Assembly: GCA_933228675.1 (NCBI GenBank)
Contig: OW121740.1
Span: 52,592,174-52,656,173, forward strand
Source of the DNA: Stomorhina lunata
Taxonomy: Eukaryota; Arthropoda; Insecta; Diptera; Rhiniidae
Direction: 5' to 3'
Length of the DNA: 64,000 nt
Shown here: positions 54,968-64,000 of the stretch, in pieces
How the letters are laid out: each line of letters starts with the position of its first letter
Position numbering within the stretch: the stretch's first letter is position 1
The notes under the pieces: generated by a model
Seen by the model: only the letters and a program-made list of their open reading frames with translations
Told to the model about the DNA's origin: nothing
Database searches by the model: none
Translations under genes and position numbers: made by a program

Positions 54968-55297
54968 TATCTATATATATATAATATATATATATATAAT
55001 TCCCCGACAACATTCCAATTGGAACAAGGGGTACTTCTCTCAGACAATGAGCTGCATCCGATTCTATTTTTAGACTCATTGAAAGGGACCTACGTTTTTA
55101 CGCCGGCTCCGAACGGCGAATGCATTAGTTAGAGAAGTTTTTCATAGCCTAATACTCAATAACCAGTGGCTAGCTGAGTTATGAGGTGAACCACCGCTTT
55201 TTTGAAAATTTATTTTTTCAAGTGTGTCTGGCCGGGGATTGAACTTGGACCTCTGGTATGCTAGGCGGATGACTAACCTGCTATACCACGGCGGTTC
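54968..55297 (-). mobile_element. tRNA-derived SINE, copy S5
   Basis: The tRNA-like head at 55297 (GTGGTATAGCAGGTTAGTCA, then AGTTCAATCCCCGGCC) is the best preserved in the window. The 3' tail is TA-rich at about 54968-55000. It is flanked by ATGTTGTA at 54960-54967 and 55298-55305, a short target duplication. Confidence 0.82.
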
Positions 55298-55634
55298 ATG
55301 TTGTAATTTCCTTAATATTGGCTCAAAAACCAAAATGTCTGTCTGTCTGTCCATCTGTCAGTCTGTCTATCTGTCTGTCTGTCTGTTTGTCTGTCCGCCT
55401 GTCCGTCTGTCTGTCTGTCTGTCTGTTGTCGGCACGACAAAACCTTAACGAAAGCATATGGGTCACTGAAATTTGGCATACATATTCTTCATTTCTTGGA
55501 AAATTTTGGTATTGAAATCGGACCAAAACGGTTCACATTTGACAATAGCTCCCGTATAACCTCGTCTAGGCTAATTGCTTATTTGCTAATAAATGACAAA
55601 TTATAATAGCTATGATGATAAAATGTGGTGCATA

Positions 55635-56913
55635 TCGGGTGTTTTTTATTGAGGTATAGAACTTTAAGTTGGCATCACTTTTTTAACTGGCGGCCATTTT
55701 GTCAGCTGTCAAGTGATTAATATTTAGTTTGGTTTGCCATTTCATCATGAACAGGTTGCAAATCGTGCAAATTTATTTCGAAAATAATGGTTCAGTTCGC
55801 GAAGTTTACCGCAAGCTCCGTCCATTTTATGGTCGACATAATCGTCCATCAGAGCAATTAATTCCAATTAAAACCATGGATCGTTTTCGCACTACGTTTA
55901 CTCTATGTGATAATACGCATCCGCAGCGACGTCGAACAGTGCGCACCGAAGAAACAATTGCCGCTGTAGAGCAAAGTGTTGAAGAGGACCCGAATGAATC
56001 GATTCGCCACAGCACAGCAATTGGAGCTTTGTCCATCAACTTTATGGAAGATTTTGCGCAAAGATCTTGGCTTGCGACCTTACAAGATCCAGCTTGTGCA
56101 AGAATTAAAGCCTCGAGACCATGCAATGCGTCGTGATTTTGGTGTATGGGCCGAAAATGAGATTTATCTCGATGCTGATTTTCATCGCAAAATTTTGTTC
56201 AGTGATGAGGCTCATTTTTGGTTGAATGGCTACGTCAACAAGCAAAATTGCCGCATTTGGAGTGAAGAGAATCCACATGAGACCCTTGAGACGCCATTAC
56301 ATCCACAAAAACTGACTGTTTGGTGTGCTCTATGGGCTGGTGGAGTCATTGGGCCATACTTCTTCCGAAATAATGCTGGAGAGTCAGTTACGATAAATGG
56401 AGACCGGTATAGAGCCATGATAACCGACTATTTTGTTCCCCAATTGGATGACATGAATGTGGATGAATTGTGGTTCCAACAAGACGGCGCTACATGCCAC
56501 ACAGCGCACGTCACAATTGATTTATTGAAGGAAACATTCGATGAGCGCATAATTTCGCGGAACGGACCTGTCAATTGGCCACCAAGATCGTGCGATTTGA
56601 CACCACTGGATTATTTGCTTTGGGGATATGTGAAGTCGCTCGTCTACGCCAACAAACCAGAAACGTTAGGGGACTTGGAAGCCAACATTCGTGGCGTTAT
56701 TGCCAACCCATATGCTCGAAAAAGTAGTTGAAAATTGGACCTGTAGAATTGGCTTTATTCGAGCTAGTTGCGGTGGCCACATGCCCGAAATCATATTTAA
56801 ACATTAATGGCATAAAATTATCCTTCCAATAAAGCCAAATTGATGGACATTAAAATGATTTTCTTGTGTTTTATTTCAATTCGAAGTTCTATACCTCTAA
56901 AAAAAACACCCAT
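55635..56913 (+). mobile_element. DD41D mariner-like element, copy C
   Basis: TA-flanked. It carries small deletions near the start of the transposase (around 55757), an inserted stretch near 55864, a deletion near 56012 and another near 56706, so three or more frameshifts. The catalytic segments FSDEAHFWLNGY, WFQQDGATCHT and LTPLDYLLWGY are all readable in the 55976-56731 frame. Confidence 0.88.
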
Positions 56914-57590
56914 TAGAAGGTTTACATAAGTTGCATGTAAAATTTCATATAAATCGGTTCACATTAAACCATAGCTCCCATACAAAAAACTAACGGTAAC
57001 AGAATTCCACCTAAAATACACTTAAATGCCAATAAATTATAAACTGTAATAGCTTAGGCCACTAAATTTAGCACAAGGAAGTCTTATGTCAGGCAGTATG
57101 GATGGAATTTTGTCACAATCGGTCACCATTTGACCATAGCTCCCATATAAAAAACTTACGGAAACACAAAAATACAAAAAGAAAAGGGGGTTTATGTTCA
57201 TAAGCCCCATCAGATAAAAGCGCGATAACGCCTTAACAAAAAGTGCTAGAGGAACAAAATTTTACAATAGTATTTTTGATATCTTGTATATTGAAAATGG
57301 ACGAAATCGGTTCACATTAGTTAGAGCTCCCATATAACCCCGATCTGGGAATCCCATTAATGCTGATTAATTGAATACAATTGTAATAGCTATGATGGCT
57401 AAATTTAGAATAGAGAAGTTTATGCAGCTATTGGTCAGTTTATCAAATTTTATAGGAATCGGTCCATATTTGACTATAGCTTTCATATAAAAAACACTCC
57501 CAGAAACAAAAAAAAAAAAGTTGCAAAGGCTAGTTAAAAGCTATTAAATTAGAAACTATGAGAGCTATAGCCACTAAATTTTTCGAATAC
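56914..57590 (+). repeat. Family B continuation after DD41D copy C
   Basis: Module sequences resume directly (AAATCGGTTCACATTAAACC, then CAATCGGTCACCATTTGACC), showing that the DD41D element inserted into an existing family B copy. Confidence 0.65.
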
Positions 57591-58143
57591 TACCCAGACC
57601 TGACAAATTATTTAAAAATTTTTAAATAAAAACCAAAATATCTTTTCCAGAAAATATTTTATTAAACATTAAAAGCATGACTTAATAATTCTGAAGGTTG
57701 TTCCATTCTCTCTTTTTGTCGCCATGATAACTTTCTGACGTTTGTTAGGATAGTAAAAGTTTGTGCTACCATATTTTTGCCGACAATCCCACTTTTCTAA
57801 TATTTTATGATGACAACATTTATGTAAATTTATGCATAAAAAACTTACGAATATTTACGAAAAAGCTTCAATAAATAATCATACAATTTGTTCCAACTAT
57901 ATTTTTTTGAAATTACACATTTTTTGATAACTAATTCCAATGTATTACGTACCTCTTTTCTTAATGTGGCAACATTTTTCTTTTAATTGTTTTCAAATAT
58001 AAAACTTCAAAAACCCAATATACTACAAAATAATTTTAAAGAGAGAGAATGAAACTTCCTTGTTATTATTATTTCATGATTAAAAGTCATTTATCATTTT
58101 CGAAGATAATTTTTTGACAATTTCATTTTACTTAAACATTAAA
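57591..58143. other. Unassigned AT-rich stretch downstream of FReD4 exon
   Basis: No gene or repeat recognised on either strand. Confidence 0.35.
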
Positions 58144-58270
58144 CTACTGTCTAAATCCTTTGGGACGTATCATCATTTTGACATAGGGCAATGAGTATGC
58201 GTCACCTCGAAAACGGTACTAATTGATTCCTTCTTCTTTATTGTCATTCCCATATTTACCATTGAGATTA
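58144..58270 (-). pseudogene. FReD4 last exon with nonsense codon
   Basis: Acceptor gttcacag|T at 58271/58270. Reads (S)NLNGKYGNDNKEEGIN, then TAG (58221-58219) where the other members have TGG for tryptophan, then YRFRGDAYSLPYVKMMIRPK and a normal stop at 58146-58144. It is the right size and phase for a fibrinogen last exon, but no upstream fibrinogen exon is visible up to 64000. Probably a dead paralogue. Confidence 0.75.
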
Positions 58271-58389
58271 CTGTGAACGATAAAAATAATAATATAAATA
58301 ATATAAAATTTATAAATATAATCCATATAAAAACGAAACGAAGTTCAATAAAATCGCCATAAAAATTGCAAATAATGACAAACATTTCG

Positions 58390-58560
58390 GAAGGTGTTAA
58401 TGGAAATTATGTACATTAGAGTGCTCCTCCTTTGTATGGAGAAAATTAAACTTTGTAATACAGAAGGACTTACCCTCCAAATTTGTTACATTTGACCCTA
58501 ATAATCTAAATACAAAGTTTAATTTAGATCGGACATCGGGAAAGCTTACCGACTTGACGC
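58390..58560. other. Unassigned short stretch
   Basis: ATTAGAGTGCTCC at about 58418 echoes the MITE end starting at 58573. Nothing else recognised. Confidence 0.3.
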
Positions 58561-58569
58561 CAAAGCTTG

Positions 58570-58740
58570 GACATTAGAGTGCTAGTTATTTTTCAAAGTT
58601 GAAATTTGTATGCGGCCAACCACAAGATTTGTTCGAAATGCTATAAAATAATCTATTGAAAATTTGAGGTCAATCGGATGGGGGAAAGCGTGCACATGGC
58701 CCGCCCAAAATTGCAAAATACCAGATTTTTTTACTTTTAT
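58570..58740 (+). repeat. Left arm of a large inverted repeat related to the TTAG MITE
   Basis: TTAGAGTGCTAGTTATTTTT start, then GGGGGAAAGCGTGCACATGG and CCAGATTTTTTTACTTT. The inverse (AAAGTAAAAAAAATCAGG, GGGCACGCTTTCCCCCCATC) lies at about 61385-61530. Confidence 0.6.
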
Positions 58741-59012
58741 TTAAAAGTATCTAAGTGGTTTCCCTAGTATTTACTTTGCACAAAAATGGATCTCATAACC
58801 GGGTATAGTTTAGCATTTATAATCAGTTAAATACTTTTCGTTTAGGTTAATATTTAGTTAGGATAAATATGCTGATAGTAATACGACAGGTCCATATATT
58901 TTGTTAGGAGTTCCTAATGCATGTACCGTATATAAAGTCTGGACATTTGTGCAATATTAATATTATGCTTGTACCTCCGAATTTTTTTGATTGTAGATAT
59001 AAAAAGGGGATG

Positions 59013-59013
<1 letters not shown>

Positions 59014-59107
<94 letters not shown>
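59014..59107. repeat. (TA)n tract, left of DD41D copy D
   Basis: About 94 bp of TA with one TATGTA interruption, at the fixed GGGATGTTATA site of family B. Confidence 0.95.
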
Positions 59108-60488
<1,381 letters not shown>

Positions 60489-61200
60489 AATTATGGCCAA
60501 ATATTGACCAATTGTAACAAAATTCTAAACACTATCTGGTGTATTTATAGAGCTTTCTTTTGTGGTCATAGCTGTCATAGTTTCTAATTTAATAGCTTTT
60601 ATCTGGCCTTTGCCACATTTTTTTTGGTTTCCGGGAGTAATTTTTATATGAAAGCTATTGTAAAATATTAACCGATTCCTATAAAATTTGATATACTGAC
60701 CAATAGTTGCATAAAACTTCTCTATTCTAAATTAAGTCGTCATAGCTATTACAATTGTATTCAATATATCATCTTAAATGTGTTTCCCGGGGCGGGGTTA
60801 TATGGGAGCTCTAACTAAATGTGAGCCGATTTTGTTCATTTTCAATACACAACTTTTTCAAGATTTCGAAAATACTTTTGTAAAATTTTGTTGCTGTACC
60901 ACTTTTCGGTAAGGTCGTGCTTTTATCTGTAGGACAGACGGATAGAAAAGGGGATTTTTTCTTTTTGTATTTTGGCGTTTCCGAAAGTTTTTTTTTTTTT
61001 TTGACATAAGACTTCCTTGTGCTAAATTTAGTGGCCTAAGCTATTACAGTTAATCATTTATTGGCATTTAAGAGTATTTTAGGTGGAATTTAGGTTGTTT
61101 TCGTAAGTTTTTTGTATGGGACCTATGGCTTAATGTGAACCGATTTCGATGAAATTTTATATGATGCCTAGTGCTTGTGTAAAACTTCTAATCAAACAAA

Positions 61201-61892
61201 CAAGCGATTTGAAAATTTTGGTATTTCGCGAAAATGTAATTTTTGGGTCATAATTTGATTATATGCTTCGTAAATTGTACCTAAGTTCAATTTTAATAAA
61301 AGTAATAATGAATATTTTTGCTATAAATCATGTCTTGCTTTGGAATTTTTTATTCTAAAGTATTAATTAAGAAATTTACAATTAAAGTAAAAAAAATCAG
61401 GTATTTTAAAAATTTTGGGTGGGCCATGGGCACGCTTTCCCCCCATCCGATTGACTTGAAATTTTCAAGGGTTTATTTTTTTTAACATTTCGAACAAATC
61501 AGGGGGTTGGCTCGAAACGTATACCTTCAAGAAAATTTCCTTAGATACACTATTGGCATTCCAATAAATATGCATAAGAGTGATCCGGTTCCACTCTTAT
61601 GTGTTGAGAAATATATAAAATTTTAAAATTATCACCATCAAATGAGAAAGTAAGTGGACCTTATGGTTCTTCTACTATAATTTGTTAGGTCTCAAACAAA
61701 TTATAGTAACCGACTAAGAATCCACGGAACAGTCGCTTCAAATCGGTAAAGTCGTCAAATCGATATAAATTACATATAAGACTCCTCAGAGGAGATTATG
61801 TTTTTGATCTGATAATATTATCAAACTTTAAAGTTTTCAATTTGTTTTCATTGCTTTCAATTTTTAAGACTAACCCCTCAATTCATAATCAA
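61201..61892. other. Right arm of the inverted repeat and unassigned sequence
   Basis: The inverse of 58570-58740 lies at about 61385-61530. The rest is AT-rich with no gene seen. Confidence 0.45.
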
Positions 61893-62049
61893 ACAAGTAA
61901 GAGTGCTATGATCGGCTATGCCGAACCTTAAATACCCTTCACCAATGGTGTTACAAAAGTAAAGTACAGAGTGGAAGGAGTTTTTGGTCAATTACAAGTG
62001 TGTATGTTTCTGAAGACTGATTTGGGTGAATTCTACAAAAATACTAATA
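61893..62049 (+). repeat. Family E head
   Basis: AACAAGTAAGAGTGCTATGA, the hairpin TCGGC-ta-TGCCGA and AAATACCCTTCACCAATGG. Body AAAAGTAAAGTACAGAG as at 54310. Interrupted by a mariner element and possibly continuing at 63322. Confidence 0.5.
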
Positions 62050-62051
62050 TA

Positions 62052-63319
62052 CGAGGGCGGCTCGGAAACTTCTTAGCCTACCAATGAAAGAGAATAGTTA
62101 GTTTTTCAAAAATATTTTTATTTTTCAATATAGTCTCCTGAAACTTCAAAACACTTAGTCCAACGCTTTTCTAGCAATTCTATCCCTTGATTGAAATAGT
62201 TTTCCTCAAGGTCTTCAAAATAGTGGTTTACAGCTGTAATTGCATCTTCATTTGAGGTAAAACGCTTGCCGGCAAGGATTTTTTTTTTAGATTTGGGAAC
62301 AGGTAAAAGTCACTGGGAGCTAAATCAGAAGAATAAGGTGGGTGGTTAAGCAACTCGTACTTTAATTCGTTGATTTTAGCCAACGTTAAAACACTCTTGT
62401 GCGCTGGTGCGTTATCTTGATGAAAAATTGCTTTTTTGTGTTGTAAGCCGAATTTTGTCGAATTTGTACATTTAATTGATCCAAAAGGTTGCAATAGTAC
62501 TCTGAATTTATTGTTTTACCCTTTTGCAGATAGTCAATTAATAAAATACCTTTGAAGTCCCAAAAAACCGTTGCCATAAACTTACCAGCCGATTGAATTG
62601 CTTTTGCCTTCTTTGGGGCACTTCCTTCAGCTTCAGTCCATTGTTTTGTCTCTGGAGTATAGTGGTGGATACATGTCTCACCAACAGTTATGAAACGACG
62701 CTTAAAATCCATTTTATTTCGCTAAAAACGATCCAAACAAGCTTGAGAAATGTTCATTCTTATGCTTTTTTGGTCGACTGTTAGCAAATGCGGCAACCAT
62801 CTTGCAGAAAGCTTTTTCATCTGTAGTTCTTAGTGCAAAATGAAATGTACTCAATCATTTGAGATGCCCATGGTATTAGCTATTTCACGCACTTTTATTC
62901 GCCGATCATTTAATACCATATCATGCACTTTGGCTACAATTTCTGTTGTTGTTACAGTTTTTGGACGTCCACTACGTGGTTCATCTTCAATGCTTGTACG
63001 ACCACGTTTAAATTCAGCAACCCAATTTTTTAGTGTTGCATATGAAGGAGCACTTTCACCTAACACATTCACCATATCATTATGAATTTCTTGTCCCGAT
63101 AAGCCTATTTTATGTAAATATTTAATGACAACACGTATTTCTAATTTTTTTCATTGTAAAAAAATTGCGGATGCGTCTTTTGTGAACACCTGTTTCTATA
63201 TGAAGGAGTTACCAGATCGAATCAAAATTTTACATGTGTTTATAGCAGAGAACACTTAACTTTTTTCTGTTTGTACCACGCTTTTTGTGCTAGGCTAAGG
63301 AGTTTCCGAACCGCCCTCA
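62052..63319 (-). mobile_element. mariner (DD34D type) element, decayed
   Basis: Inverted ends CGAGGGCGGCTCGGAAACTT and, at the right, GTTTCCGAACCGCCCTCA, flanked by TA; 1268 bp. Minus-strand transposase pieces: ESAPSYATLKNWVAEFKRGR, EPRSGRPKTV, HHYTPETKQWTEAEGSAPKK, FHQDNAPAHKS and PPYSSDLAPSDFYLFPNLKK. The first catalytic aspartate, expected as DETW, reads GETC, and frameshifts near 62450 and 62850 break the gene. Confidence 0.9.
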
Positions 63320-63386
63320 TATGTATATTGATTTTCTAATCTGAAAAAGTTTCAAATCTCGATAATTAACACGCCTTTTAAATGTA

Positions 63387-64000
63387 CCCAGCAAAACTTT
63401 GGTAATGGCAAGTACTCTGATAACTGGTTACCTTGTAACGACTACAACATACCATCCGAATAAATAATAAGTTATTACAGAAGTACTTATTTGTAATTAA
63501 GATGGTAATTTAAACTGAATGGCCCCGGTTCAAATCCCACCAAGGGCAACAATTTTTTTTTAGTTTTTTTTTTATTAAAAGAGTCTTTTTAAATGATTTT
63601 TAAATTTTAAGAACTTAAATATTATCTTCTGTAAAAAAATTTGTAAAACTAACTCACGTTAATGAAAAAATACCATCATGAGTCAATTTTGATTATGTAG
63701 GGGATGTTGAATACCAAACACGATTCTAATTGGTCTTAACTTGGTAAGCCCAACTTATCTGGGTCATCCTTCATCTCAACTGTGGACACACACCTCCTCA
63801 TGGTATCACCCGGGGAGCTAGTTTAACACCCATTAATATTGTGAGTTAACATGTTCCGAGAGTTGTCCCATAAGATCGATAAAAATGGGTTAGGATTACG
63901 GGGTAGTAACCCTCTCTTGAAAAAAAAATACATTGAAGAGGATAAAATTAGAATTGAAATGTCCCACTACCTAATGTTAGAGAAGGATGTCCGAAACTTC
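63387..64000 (+). mobile_element. Element X, copy 3 (cut by window end)
   Basis: CCCAGCAAAACTTTGGTAAT preceded by TA; nearly the same sequence as X copy 2, including the CCGGTTCAAATCCCACCA tRNA-like half at about 63525-63543 and the LINE-2-derived block. Confidence 0.8.

Larger units (their letters stand above)
54436..55634 (+). repeat. Family A/B mosaic with SINE and long (GTCY)n tract
   Basis: Family A 5' part (54436-54590) runs directly into family B modules (54591-54967). After a SINE, family B sequence resumes at 55306 with a long GTCY tract at about 55336-55432 (mostly GTCT) and GTTGTCGGCACGACAAAAC. Confidence 0.65.

Noticed and set aside
55224..55515. ORFs rich in Ser-Val-Cys-Leu (or Thr-Asp-Arg-Gln)
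   Set aside because: Frames through the (GTCY)n tract of family B.

Overview
The window is nuclear DNA from a higher fly (Diptera, most likely a calyptrate such as a blowfly or flesh fly). Three things point there: intron-containing genes with GT-AG junctions, an AT-rich repeat landscape with DINE-1/mini-me-like elements carrying (GTCY)n and (TA)n tracts, and fly-type mariner/Tc1 and non-LTR elements. There is nothing prokaryotic. Most of the 64 kb is transposable elements, and genes survive as small exons between them.

Region 1 (1-8 kb, minus strand) is the 5' part of a MEX-3 type RNA-binding E3 ligase gene: exon 1 at 7980-7790, exon 2 at 6910-5784, and exon 3 at 1519 running off the window edge. 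Two KH domains and the start of a C-terminal RING finger are readable, and the reading frame stays continuous across both introns. Region 2 (8.7-12.3 kb) is a 5'-truncated but otherwise open non-LTR retrotransposon (endonuclease, reverse transcriptase, RNase H) flanked by a 15-bp target duplication. Region 3 (12.6-15.3 kb) holds a 29-bp minisatellite of about 58 copies and a decayed 82-bp tandem repeat.

Region 4 (16.2-58.3 kb, minus strand) is a tandem cluster of secreted fibrinogen-related (FReD) genes blown apart by transposons. All readable members share one plan: signal-peptide exon (phase 0), coiled-coil exon (phase 2), two micro-exons, the main fibrinogen exon, and a short last exon ending in a MMIR motif. 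FReD1 (28068 to 16170) and FReD2 (54035 to 47053) assemble into full frames of 302 and 308 residues by my count. FReD3 (39424 to 37151) keeps only its N-terminal exons. FReD4 (58270-58144) keeps only a last exon with a nonsense codon. The introns contain non-LTR fragments, tRNA-derived SINEs with target duplications, DINE-1-like families A and B, and several non-autonomous TA-flanked DNA elements. Two of those (called C and X here) have unusual internal structure.

Region 5 (54-64 kb) is repeat mosaic: DD41D mariner-like copies, a decayed DD34D mariner, (TA)n tracts and a third X element cut by the window end.

Transposons have reached the edges of the host genes. A Tc1 element starts 33 bp upstream of the FReD1 TATA box. 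A DD41D element ends 25 bp past the FReD2 stop codon and supplies the nearest AATAAA. Family A and B elements begin 22-25 bp inside FReD introns. All calls are from reading the sequence; no database search was possible.
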